64,000 nt of DNA from Arachnopeziza araneosa (Eukaryota > Ascomycota > Leotiomycetes > Helotiales > Arachnopezizaceae). The stretch lies in NCBI GenBank assembly GCA_003988855.1, contig QYAI01000035.1, positions 62,001-126,000 of the forward strand. Direction: 5' to 3'. How positions within the stretch are numbered: the stretch's first letter is position 1; each line of letters opens with the position of its first letter. A program made the position numbers and the translations under genes. The notes beneath the pieces are model-generated. The model ran no database searches and had not been told where the DNA came from. It saw only the letters and a program-made list of their open reading frames with translations. Positions 11,925 through 23,339 of the stretch are shown piece by piece.

Positions 11925-12311
11925 TCATTTCCTTTTGCCAAACCATTGTCCACCACCCTCGGAATCTGCGCCTGCACCCCAATCGACGACACCAGTCCAC
12001 CTCACATTCCCCACAGCAGCAAGTGTTAAACGGCGATCTCGTTCCATCTTTTCCAAATATTGACTCAATCTCTCTGCTTTCTCGGCTGTCTCCGCTCCTC
12101 TAATTCCTGCCATTGTGTGCTCTCTCAAGATGTTATATTTCTTGTTGATCTCCGCTATCTGAAAAGACGGATGACATAAAGCACATGTATCATTGAGATA
12201 CTGAGTAACTCCGGTGGGTGTCTTACATGCTGCTTCTCTTGAGCACCGAGAGCTGTAGTGTGTGAGAGTATGTGGGCAGCCAGTAAAGTAGGTGATCGTT
12301 CCAATGCACAT
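11925..12311 (-). CDS. Small cysteine-rich hypothetical protein
   Basis: A 128-residue frame from ATG 12311. The N-terminal half has seven Cys and several His: CIGTITYFTGCPHTLTHYSSRC, CSREAACK, then CALCHPSFQ. The spacing resembles small zinc-binding Cys/His proteins found in many ascomycetes, in which an N-terminal MC..T.Y..C.H block is followed by a helix. The second half is helical and charged (about residues 60-105) and ends in a Gly-rich tail. There is no signal peptide when started here; the open frame continues upstream of ATG 12311 but that part looks non-coding. It is tail-to-tail with the preceding gene, 137 bp apart. Function unknown; it could also be a spurious frame, though its composition argues against that. 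Confidence 0.6.
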   Translation of the reverse strand: MCIGTITYFTGCPHTLTHYSSRCSREAACKTPTGVTQYLNDTCALCHPSFQIAEINKKYNILREHTMAGIRGAETAEKAERLSQYLEKMERDRRLTLAAVGNVRWTGVVDWGAGADSEGGGQWFGKRK

Positions 12312-15300
12312 TGTAGCTGGATTCGCGTGGTGTTTAAGGGGTGCTGCTGAGACGGAAGCAGAGAACGCAGAAAATAAGGTGAGAGGATTTGAGATTCTGT
12401 TCGAGGAATCATTGAGTATATTTTGTTGAGTAGAACAATGGTCTTTGTTATAAAGAGACGAAACGGAAAGAAAGGTTGATAACAAAGGATCAACTGACAG
12501 TATAGATTTCAATCTTCAGCGCTTTTACATCATCCCGCCTATTATTATGCAGAAGCCACGATAATATTTAGGATCAAGTTCAACTTCGGAGTTAATAGCC
12601 ATCTGAATAGCGTGCTTGAGCTCCACACGGCCAAATGGTATCAGCGACTGTAGTTCACAATAGAAAAAAAGAAAATCTGGCTATCCTCGACTTTAGTTCC
12701 AAGCTCTGTAGGTAAATTCACCATTGTGATATAGCCGATAATTGGGTCGGGGGGCCATATGCTGATTCGGCAGCGAGTAGCGAGTAGCCTGCTTGACATA
12801 ACTTTGTTCAGTATCTAATTCTGCTTGGATAGAGTTAAAGAATATGCTGTGCTAATCCTAGAATACATGACCATGATTTGTTTACTCTGTGCTCCATTTT
12901 GACGGTTGCTGTTTTCTAAGCGAGAATAAGCGACATTTCCTCCCCTCGTTCTCTCTTCTGCTGTTACCGGTTCCTCATTTAATAGTTAATTGTCCATAAG
13001 CAAGTCGGAACATCAAATCTAAAATTTCAAGATCCTGGATTATGCATAGTGTTCTAATATTTCTGTTTACAGTTATAGCAGGATTCAAAGAGGCCAACGA
13101 TATCAAATAAAACTACTTGATTCGGGTGTTACAGCCTGCCTTGTAAAGTTGCAAGTATAGAAACATGACCACTATCAATGGTCTAAGTTTGAGATTCTAA
13201 GAGTGGCTAATGAATAGTTTGTTACGGAAAGCGTATGTTTGACTTCGATACTATTTCAGCGTCTGTTTTCACCAATAGGATTCGGATATTCTTTAGTCTT
13301 TAAATCAACTTGGAAGCAAACGGCGCAACAATCGAATCTAGAGAACGACAATATATCCCTAGAGCTAATTAAACTCCTCAAGTGAGTTGTGGGCTAAAGC
13401 AGAGCGATTGCCGAGAATATGAAGCATTAGAACATATGATATCCTTGTTTACTAGAGGCTATTGTAGGTTAAAGAATGTGTCCCTTATTACGTTAAATTT
13501 ACATTTTGTAGCATTATCAATAGAGTCCGGCAGATTGATATGTCGGCAATGAGACCTTTCCGTAGAGTCTTCACGGTTATCCTAGTATACAACTCCAGTC
13601 TGCTAGGGCTGCCATGCAAAAATGCGGAGCTTTCCGAATCAGCACGCCGGCTCATCATTTAAAATATATAAAATCAGACAAACACCCTCTTTTTTCAACA
13701 AATATGCGCTAGCAAATTTCCGGCAATCAGAAGGCTACAGCTAGCAGTCCTTACAGTTTCCCCACATGAACCTAGTTATACATACCTCGGCCGGTCTAAA
13801 GGAGATTAAAAGAAGCAGTAAGGATTTGAAGATCAGAGAAAAAGAGAGAAAAGACAACAGCCGAGTGGGTGGCATGAAGGGATGTGACGATACACCACTC
13901 AGCAAGAAACTAGGTGAGGTAGTTGAACGATATACTTAGATCTCGCATATGGGACAGTTGAAAGCGAGAATTTTAACAGAGATGACCATATATTTCAATA
14001 CTCTTAGCGAGGATTGGATCTGATGTGTGGTAGAGAGAATGAGGAGAGCCATGGGTTTGTAGCAACTTTGAAAGCCGACCGAAAAGCCAACTACCGACTC
14101 AATAATTCACATACTAAGACGGTGAGGAGGTGATTCACTGCGAGGATTCACTTCTCAACCTTCACATCAACTCTGGTAACTTTGTGATCTGCATCGCCAC
14201 TGCTAACCTCGCGTTCTATGCAAAACAAGCCTCGCCCAGGGAACGCCAATTCGTAGCACATTCCATTTAGATAGTGGAGAAAATTGTTCACGACATGTAA
14301 ATCAGAGATGTTTTCAATGAGACATGGAGGGATTGCTTGCAACGCACTCTTGCGGTTCTTCTCTTTGGAATCATTTTGAATTTCGATATTGAGTTAACAG
14401 TGAGCAAGAAGCTATGACACCCTTTCGGGACGGAAAATCCTTCGTGTTTGGTAATTAATCTGACTTTTGAGTAAGAAATGATCAACGTAACATTCTAAGC
14501 TGATAGGAAGTCTGCTGAATTACTGAATCCTGGCTCGGGGGCAAAGTCCAACGGTGAAGGAACACGCCGTTGGCTTTATATTAATGTTTCAATTTCAGAC
14601 AGCTTCGCATTGCAACGTCCAGGAAGCTGATTCGATGGCCGGTGCTCAACCCTTGACCGAGCAGATTCCAAATCCTCAGCGACGACAGTGGCGCAACTAC
14701 TCCAGGCTGAAGTGCAGGCGCAACAATAATATAAACCTAACACGACTAGTATTTTGCAGAAGCCTGAAACAAACAGCTCCATTCAGCGCATCCATCGATC
14801 GTGGTCGGCAAATGCAGTCTAAAAACAACTCCCGAACGCAGCGCATCTCGAAACCGAACGTGGCACGTACTGGCAGTTCGGAACATCATACCCCACAAAC
14901 GCTTTCGCATGCTGCCAAGCCTCCATCCATCTCGCTTCCCTCATCTCTCCTCCGGAAAAGGGTGAACGGGCAATTAAGGTTGTTTATTCTCCTAGTTACC
15001 GGCAGATTGCAACACCCTGGACCATGTTGGTAATGCACGAGAACGGCCAAGCAAGAAGCCCCACATGACGAGAACCATGTGCTGAAGACTACGGGTCAAA
15101 AGATGCGTGCCGTGTTGAAAGGATCGGTAATATCCCATATGCTTCAATATGGAAGCCAAGAACTCTCTTACCAAGACGTCTTGCTTAACTGCACAGGGAA
15201 GGACAGCGTCATATCTCTTGGTTCGAAGATTTGGAGTAGAATTTCTCTGTATATCCGGAAGGTAACATCATGTCCGCACAGGTAATGCATAGCTTTATCA

Positions 15301-15800
15301 GTTCTTCACCGTTCGTGCTCTCGTAAGACACGGTTCAAGTTACATCCTTCACTTATAGATAACGCATTGTGCTCCACCTCCACTGGAGGCTACCAAACAG
15401 ACTGAGATATGCACATGTCATGTCACTCCGAACCTGGGGCTGGGATACCTTCCTCCTTGGGTAGATCTTCCGTATAGTTTCCCCTGTGCCAATGTCAAGC
15501 CCCTCTCAGGACTCTTTGCCAAGCTGGCCAGACCGTTCTTTGGACATTTTCAAACGATTCGGGTACACACATCTGAGAGTCGAGACCCTTTTATCACACG
15601 AGACCTTTGATCTTGATGCAACGGCTCAATTTCTAAGAGACTAATGACTATGGACATAAGAAATGATTTCGGTAAAGTACTGTTTGGATACTCAAATCCA
15701 GGTCTATAAATGATTAGCAACCAAAACACCAGCTGAGGTCCCTGCCCCGAAGCCTGCAAGGCCCCATGAGTCGTATAAGATTTCTTAGTATGGCAACATG
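12312..15800. other. Gene-poor stretch, about 3.5 kb
   Basis: I see no gene with domain-like content on either strand. The sequence is AT-rich at about 12500-14150, with only short frames, then closer to average composition. No terminal repeats, transposase or reverse-transcriptase motifs, or tRNA boxes were seen. The open frames near 14150-15290 (60-160 codons) have no recognisable features and no splice-compatible partners. It may be decayed repeat DNA, but this is not shown. Confidence 0.5.
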
Positions 15801-17772
15801 CTACCAGCCAAACTGCTCACAATGCAGCTCGACACTTGGTCCCGAAATAGTGATACACTGCGCCGCCGTCCTTCGTACAGTGTTCATTAGCCCGTCGGGC
15901 CCACAAGCAGCTATTACAACTCTTTCTTCAGGGCTTGCCTTATTCACTACATCTTTGATCAATCTCTCTACATCAGGACGTCCAGGAATAGCCACCAGGC
16001 TAGAAGTTGAATCCCAAGCATGAGAATCAGGCAGCGGCCGTTTCTCGATATCTGCCGCGAAAGAATGGTGTTCATTTGTAGAATGTGTCTGATGCAGAGT
16101 TGCACTGTTGGAAAATGTGAGTCGCTTCTCTTCATCTGTAGGAGAGCTGGGAGATGTTGGAGAGGGTGGCGTTGAATTTGAATATGAGGGGCGTGTAGTA
16201 TGGATAACAACATTGACCCGAGGGCTAGATCTTAGTTCGGTGAGTTCTTTTTGGAACCAGGAGATTGTGTCTATAGATTAGAGTTAGTAGAGAAGATGAA
16301 GGGTAGAATACAGCGCGCTTACCTTGCTCTCGGACAGTCCAGACGAACTCAATCGTAGTTTTGTCAGTCTCCTTAAGTTTCTTGAGAGTATCCAAGGCTA
16401 CACCGAAAGTAAATGAAGCTCCAGTCCCTCCAGCAACAAGAATAATTCTATCGGCGATCCTGGCAAAGTTTGGAAGTGAGCCATAAGGTCCATCGAAGGA
16501 TGCGTGAAGAGAAGCGCCGGGGTGCTTTAGAGCGTACTCATGCAAGTCTCTGGTAAATCCATCGTACGCCGAAATTACCAGCTCTAATGAGTACGGGGTC
16601 TTTTGCACAATTGTGAAAGGATGAGTTTCGATTGCGCGAATTCGAGGGACCCATATGAAGCAGTGGGTACCGGGGGTAGATCTTGATGGCGAGCGGCGCA
16701 TCACGATGCGAGTGCCACCGTGAGAAAGAGGTGTAATAGTTGCTCGGTTATCATAACTGTACCAAAGTATTCTCAAGCCTCGAAGGAGTCGATCACTGCC
16801 CCATATGCCAGCAGCAACGGCTGTGATAATGAGAGTCTTTGATCCTATATTTGGGCGGTGGAGGCCAATGTTGATCAGGAAAAGCATATATCCTGTGATA
16901 TGAGAAATGTAGAAAACTTCATATCTCACTCTCCTGATCAAGAGCGCAAAGACAAGCATCACGAACAGCGAAGCTGCGGCAATCATGCCGTTTATCTGAC
17001 TGATCTCTTTCAACATCGACACTCTTTTTATTTGAACGATGGATGAATAAAGCATCATTATCATATGAAGCATGGCACATATAACAGTTGTGTAGCCGCC
17101 GACCTCTAATTATTATTCCATCAGAATTAGAGCTCTACCAAAGGTTGGAACACTTACGATGAAGACAATTCAGACGCTCATAAGAGTATGCTGTCAAATA
17201 CGCGAGTGGTGTATTCTTCAGAGCAAGGAATGTAACGAAGGCGGCATTTACAATTGCCATCCTGTTTATTGTCAGGGTTGTGCCCGAAATAAGATTTCCA
17301 TACTTACCATCCCAGACGCTTTCCTATACCCATCAAATTAGGTTTCCAAGGAACATTAGTTACTATTAGAACAATGTTGATGGCAAGATATGCAGCGACC
17401 AGGACTGCGTGTCCCACAGAAGTAAATCCGGGTACCCTTTGTGTGAGAACATGTCTGATCGATCTTGTAAAAGGTTAGTGTAAATTCGGACCAACGTGAA
17501 TTGTGTGACTACCTTGCAACGATGACTTGTGCTCTCATGAACTTCGACTTCCGGAGATGGCTGGATGCAAATCTACTGTACAGGTATCGTGTCCAGTGGA
17601 ATATAGCAAAGATGAGAACAAGCCCAAGTACTCCTGCGGCATAGTACTTCGTCACAGTCTGGTTATACTTTTCTTGCTTGGCCATGAGCTTATATCTTGC
17701 TGCTGCTGCCGCCGCACTTGCTGAGGAATTCTTGCCGCCGCCAGAAGTTGGTCCATGGTAAGGGGAAGACAT
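15801..17772 (-). CDS. Ferric reductase-like transmembrane metalloreductase (FRE family)
   Basis: Membrane flavocytochrome expected to move electrons from NADPH through FAD and two haems to extracellular Fe(III) or Cu(II). Exons on the minus strand are 17772-17513, 17463-17308, 17261-17158, 17105-16323 and 16270-15801, giving 590 residues. After an Ala/Ser-rich cytosolic N-terminus come about seven membrane helices. Helices with paired His are visible (LHQVGGYTTVICAMLHMIMM and FYISHITGYMLFLINIGLH), the bis-histidine haem ligands. The FAD motif is ETHPFTIV, the NADPH motif is VAGGTGASFTFG, and the C-terminal nucleotide site is VVIAACGPDGLMN. A Ser/Pro-rich loop of about 60 residues interrupts the NADPH domain (exon 5). 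It stands alone in a gene-poor stretch with no siderophore or permease gene nearby, so its specific substrate is unknown. Confidence 0.85.
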
Positions 17773-19620
17773 TTTGGACTGGTTGAACTCAAGGAGACAA
17801 AAAGGACGAGATAGGGGGAAGGCAAGGAAATATATACTCCTCCACTCTGAGCAGAGCCCTAGAGTCGATAGACTCATGGACCCACTGGTACTGATAGAGT
17901 ATGAGCATTTCCCCAGAAAATAATATGGATAAACAAAAGTTGTGGAGAGGCACAGAATTTAGTACTGAGACCGTTCACAGTAGTCTCGAAGAAACACTAA
18001 ATTCCTTGGAAAGGAAAGGCTTATCGGAAGAGTTATGTGGATCACGGGAGTTAGCCAAACCCTCTTCAGAATGAGTGTTTCTCGAACCTAGTTGTGGCAC
18101 CTGCTTGACTGTAATTTGGATAAAAGGAACCCAGGGCGATATAGACCTGGGGTAGCTTACACAGAATTACAAAGACAACTTCGGAGGAACGAAACCTGTC
18201 AGGGAACGGAAGCAAGAGTATCTCGACAGTGATTCGGAGGGAATGCATAGTGGTGTATTTCGGAAGGTGGCTAAATCTCACGCTATCTCAATAGTTTGCG
18301 CGGGTGACCACAGTGACATCGCTGGTCGTAGTTTTTCAAATCATTGACGCGACAATGCAACGTGATCTTCACGAGTTCTGCTAAGGTGGTAATGTTTGAA
18401 GCAACCTAGCTGTGAATTACGTGGAAATTTCCGACGGCATTTCGGGAGCTCTCGCTATCGTGAGAAAGTGCCAGTACTGGATGCCGCTGACTTCCTGCTG
18501 CATATTCCTGAAATTGAAGAGGACGGAGTGTCAGCAAGTGATGGAATCAATGACTAGGGATGGCGCATGTGACGTGCCAATAATTCAATCAAATCAACGT
18601 GGCCAAAACCTGGGGAAGCGGGGCTGCTGTGGTGTTGTATTGATGTTTTGCAATATATTGTTATATAACGTACATGCCCGGCTCATCTCATCTCGTAGGG
18701 CGTTTTTCCCTTCCATCCGTCTCAAAGCGCCAAGATTTCGCGTGTATGCATGCGTGTGTGCTTGATCTCCTGCCTGCCGGGCGGTGGGCCGCTGCCCGGC
18801 GGTCATCTCAGATCCGAATCTGATAAGACAAGATGCTCAACTCCTTGCATGTGCTGGTGCTGTGGCTGTCGCCAACGAATGTGGCATCGAGTCAGCGCGT
18901 TGATGACAGTAAAGTCGGTTGTGTGACAAGATCGCAGGGAGACCAAGCTCACTTGCTCCATCGCACTGGAGGCGACAACTTTGATGGTAAAGCCAGTGAC
19001 CCTATCTCAGTGTAGATCTGCTCATCTAAGGCAATAAACCATAGTGGTCGAAATGCCGGGACTGAGAAAGCCGGTTGAACGCCCCAAGCCATCCAGCCGC
19101 CCCTTGCCCAGCGTTTCCTGCGGCTCGTCAGCACTCAGAATCAACAACAATTGCGGGTTGTATATCAAATAATACTTCTACCAAGTAGTCTGCATACGTA
19201 TTGAAGATACTGTGCCAAAGACACAACCGATGCCTCCATGTCGAATTGGATGGTAAGACGCCGAGCTGGGAATCCTTCAGAGCTTGGCCGTACGAGTCTC
19301 GCAGCGGCAGCAATTGGGACCTGCGTCTAGTTTGTTCTGCTTAGGATGTGTCCTCTCTTGAACTGGGTCAGGCCGATGGTAGTAGTCTCTGTTCTCTTGT
19401 AATTCTAAAGGTGTTCCTGGAGAGTAGGTACAGGCGCCTGTCTTCGGTAAATTCACTTCGCTTGCATTTGTTGATTTGAGGCGGAAGTCGCGATACCACC
19501 CGCACCTTCCAATCCACAACTCCTCCACAGCGTACTACGAGTCGCATTTCCTATGTCTAAGCGCTCTACCGTGGTTATCGACTGTTCTCCGTTCTGACTT
19601 CAAAGAACTTGAAAGACGCC
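17773..19620. other. Intergenic region, about 1.85 kb
   Basis: Lies between the divergent ferric reductase and a disordered hypothetical gene. Frames of up to 117 codons occur, but none has protein-like features or a splice partner. No repeats stand out. The promoters of both flanking genes are presumably at its two ends. Confidence 0.5.
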
Positions 19621-22379
19621 ATGCCGACGCAGAAGACAAAGAAGAAGGGGAAGAACCCCCTTCAGCGCGTTGAAGCAGTCAATACCGAAGCTCACCAGAC
19701 CAGTCGAGTTGATGCCAATGGGCGTATCAAGAAGTTGGGCTGTCGCCAGAGACGCCGCCCTCATTCGGAGGCGTCGCCTTGGGAGAATTTACAGTTGGAG
19801 GATTTGGTATCCCAAAAGCTGCCAGCTTCCTATTCCCTCAATGTACTTGGGAGAATAAAAGATTCCAAAGATAATGGCGCTCCCGTATATCCTTGTGACA
19901 ATCAACTTGATCACATTGGCACCCAACATGTACCAGCTCACCGTTCTCTGGAAGCATCCACGAAAATGGAAAATATCAACGGCGATGCCTTTCCTTTGCC
20001 TCTGTCTGATGACGTACCTAGTCATAATATCTCAGGTTCGTCGCGCTCTACCACCTAAAGGTCTACTTACGAAGTTTGCTTTATGGAACAGTGTATTAAC
20101 TTTTCTACAGATGCAAATGTAACCAGGCTCCAGCCAATACGATTTGGTGAGCCATCAAGGATCGGGCAGTACATCCATACAAAGTTAATCCCATTTGGTC
20201 TGGTTGACTCCATCCCAACTCCTGAAGGCAATATAATTGCAGATCATCCTTCGGTGTCGTTGAAGGAGACCATCACCGTGCTCAAAGAAGCGAAGAACAT
20301 ACAGCCTAAAGAGAACACAGTCATAACATTTGGGCAAACCTCAAAGGTAGGGCAAACCTCAAAGGTAGGGCAAATCTTTCGTGGAACCCAGAAGTCGTCT
20401 GCTTGGGGTTATTCCGAAAATTGCAAGCATTCAACATTAGGGCAAGACTTTCCTAGAACTCCATTTCCTTACTTCAATGCTACTTCGGGTTTGAATTCCA
20501 AGAGCGAGAAGATTGCGGGACCTTCGGCTATTCCTACGAAGATTATCACCATGATGAGTACCGCGTGTCGAGAAGCTGAAAAGGTCAACCGTACTCCTTT
20601 GCAACACTCATTCATGCAGCTAACTGAGGAAATACTACGAAAACATGAAAAATTAATGCGTACCGAAGTAGTATCCAATCCTACTGCTAAACCCACAGCC
20701 TTGTCTCCCTATGTCGGCCTTTCTCCGGCATACCAAAAACAGCCAGTTCCTCACAGAGATGGGCATCTCCCTCCTGTTGCTAGCTTTGAAGTTGATCCAA
20801 CAAGAGACCAAAGAGGGGTTGAAAGATGTCAGGATTTTGCCGGAGACCAAAACATCGCGAGAGAGCAAGAAATGAGAAGAGAGCAAAATGATGCCAGAGA
20901 CCAAAGAAAGTACCGAGAAGATGCCTTGAGCTTTGGCGAAGATTTGGGCAATCCAGACTCTAGTAAAACTCTAGGTAATCTAGTATCTCGTGGATATCTG
21001 AATCATGAATTGCCTCCTTTAGCTTTAGGAGCACCATTGTCAAGCGAGCGATCAGGCAATGGATTACCCCGCAAGGTTTTGGGAAAGCGATTGCCCAGTG
21101 AGCGCGTTGACAATGGATTCCATGCTGAAGCTTTGGGCAGTCGACTCCCTCGCAGAGATTTGGGGAGTCGGACGGGGCTGGATAGAGCACATGAGGCAAC
21201 AATTCGAGAGGCGATTTCCTCGTCGATTCCAGAGTTCACAAGCATTGTTGAATTCAGTCTCCTCACTATGATTCAAAAAATCCTTGAGGAGGTCATGTTC
21301 TACTTTGCCAAAAAGAACGCCCCTTCTATATTATCCAAAAATGCCTGGGACTGTCCACAAGCAGCAGAGTAGTCTAAATATCCAAACTCTGGATTTCTTT
21401 TGATGCTAACTTCTCCTTAGGCTTACTGAGTGGCGCTCCCAGCTAAGTCAACTACGAAGCCTACCAATGGATGCGCTTGCGCCAAGGGTCACTCTGAGAT
21501 ACATCACAAATCTACTTTTTGACCTTAGATTCATTAGGTACGTCTCGCCCTCACGATAAATATTCTACCACCCATGGAATATTCAATCCTGCTTCCCAGA
21601 AGTCAAAAACCAATGTCTTATCATTTTGGGATGTTCAACCTTCATCCGAAGATGTTCGCAAGTGAATGTCAATTTACTTTTTTTGGAAATTCGAATATTG
21701 ACGTTCAGAAATTTGGGTTAGGCACTCGTCTGTCCACCGTCGACGACCAGGTTTTCATAACATCAAGTCAGCCATGGAATTAGCAGTGTCACTCGCTGAA
21801 TCTTTGAAAGTCGAGGAGGGGGTTCGACAATTGCAAAATATACAAACTTTATTGCACAGGAGGGACTTTGTAGGATTGAAGCGTATTCTGAGTGTTGACG
21901 ACACAAACATGCAGATAGGATTTTTGGACGATTCTGCGATGAGCTCCCCAAAAGGCTATGGAAGCATCGGAAAAGGACCCAGTGACTCTCCTTTGACAAG
22001 AAACATTGTTCATTTGGAAGGCTCAAAACCCACTGTTGATATTAACGACTCAGAAATGCTTCAGAATCACGCCAAGAAAAGAAGAATATCTCGTGGTTTT
22101 GCGGGCATGCAAAACTCTCTCACGGATAACATTATTCCCGCTGAGGATAAGTTTTCACCGCCGTCTCATGGCGAAAACAATGTTCTGTTATCTCAGTTAC
22201 CGAAGACCAGCTCAAAACCTTTTTCCGCATTTGAGAGAGATAAACATAACGACTCTAGATCTAAAGGTCTTATTGAGCATATGGGATTGACGGATGAGCG
22301 TCATGAACGAATTGTTAGGCCTGAGCCAAAGAAAGCACCAGAAATTATTGATCTGACTGGGGACTCTGATCCAGAATAG
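19621..22379 (+). CDS. Hypothetical protein, large and disordered, with internal repeats and a C-terminal SUMO-interaction-like motif
   Basis: Not recognised. My model has exons 19621-20035, 20111-21368, 21421-21537 and 21722-22379 (815 residues). The first intron has a weak donor (GTTCGT) and the third is 184 nt, so both are the least certain parts. The N-terminus is very basic (PTQKTKKKGKNP). Mid-protein there are short repeats: GQTSKV twice in tandem, a run of R-E/D-Q units (about 20810-20920) and about five degenerate LG-x-LP units (about 20940-21170). A short folded-looking stretch straddles exons 3 and 4 (LTEWRSQLSQLRSLPMDALA, LRYITNLLFDLRFIR). The C-terminus is EIIDLTGDSDPE, a textbook SIM-like core followed by acidic residues. 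This suggests a nuclear, SUMO-linked protein, by inference only. Confidence 0.65.
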
Positions 22380-23339
22380 TCATTTCTTGCTTTCTTTGCT
22401 TCGAAAGTCCTTGCAAAGTCTGCGATCTGTTCTTGACCACTAAGAGTGTTCTGTATACCGACGATTGTGGAGTATCTCTATTGATACTGTCTAGATGTGG
22501 GCTATAGGACTGAAAAGATAGCCTCTTATTGCTACTAGACTGGTTATAACCTGACTGTAAGATTGTTTGCTTCTGGATGGGTACTGAACGGTGTCACACT
22601 TGATTAGAAGGATATCTACGTAATGAATATTGTATTGGAATTCTCTTCAAATTCTTGGCCAATTTCCCATGAGCTTTTGATCAAACAACGAGTTCTCAAT
22701 CCCGCTTATTGCCTCTAATATGGAGAACAAAGTTCTCCAGTCCTATGATAAATGATATATTCGACTGAAGTCACGGTCTATTTTAGACTATATTCTCTGC
22801 TACCTCTGGTAGGAAGAAACTCACTACTTAAAATGACTATGAAGCACCTAAGAGTGTAATCATCTATGGTTAGCTGTTTAATAACATTTCACTGTCCTAT
22901 GTCAAACAACCATGAGCAAAAATCCAGAGAGAATGACTTTGACATTCGACACAAAGTAACTCTGTTTCGTAGCATTGTGGATTTAAACAGGGCAGGTGAG
23001 CTGGTTGATGATATCTAGGTATATAATCAATCACCCAGAAAATTCACACCTAGCAAGGTATTTTGAACTAGCTATTTTGTGACTTCCGATTTATAGATGA
23101 TCAAAGTAATGAGACAATATGGTATTGTACTTTAACCACTTTACAGGTGATCTTGAGGCATTTAAAATTTGTTGAAACTGCAGTTATGCTACCTAGGTAA
23201 GAACTTGGAACGCCAGTCCGCTAAACCGTCTCTCATGCCACGACATCAAGACCCATTCGCGAGCTTCGGATGTGCTTGGCGACCAAATGGTCGTGTCTAA
23301 TTCTATTCTGTGACAAAGAGCTGCTAAAACTCGGCCTGT
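22380..23339. other. Convergent intergenic region, AT-rich
   Basis: About 960 bp between the 3' ends of the disordered hypothetical gene and the Asteroid-like gene. AT-rich with only very short frames. It should contain two 3' UTRs and polyadenylation signals. Nothing else seen. Confidence 0.5.

Noticed and set aside
14554..15033. 159-codon plus-strand frame
   Set aside because: Mixed composition, no domain, no family resemblance and no adjacent exon; treated as chance.
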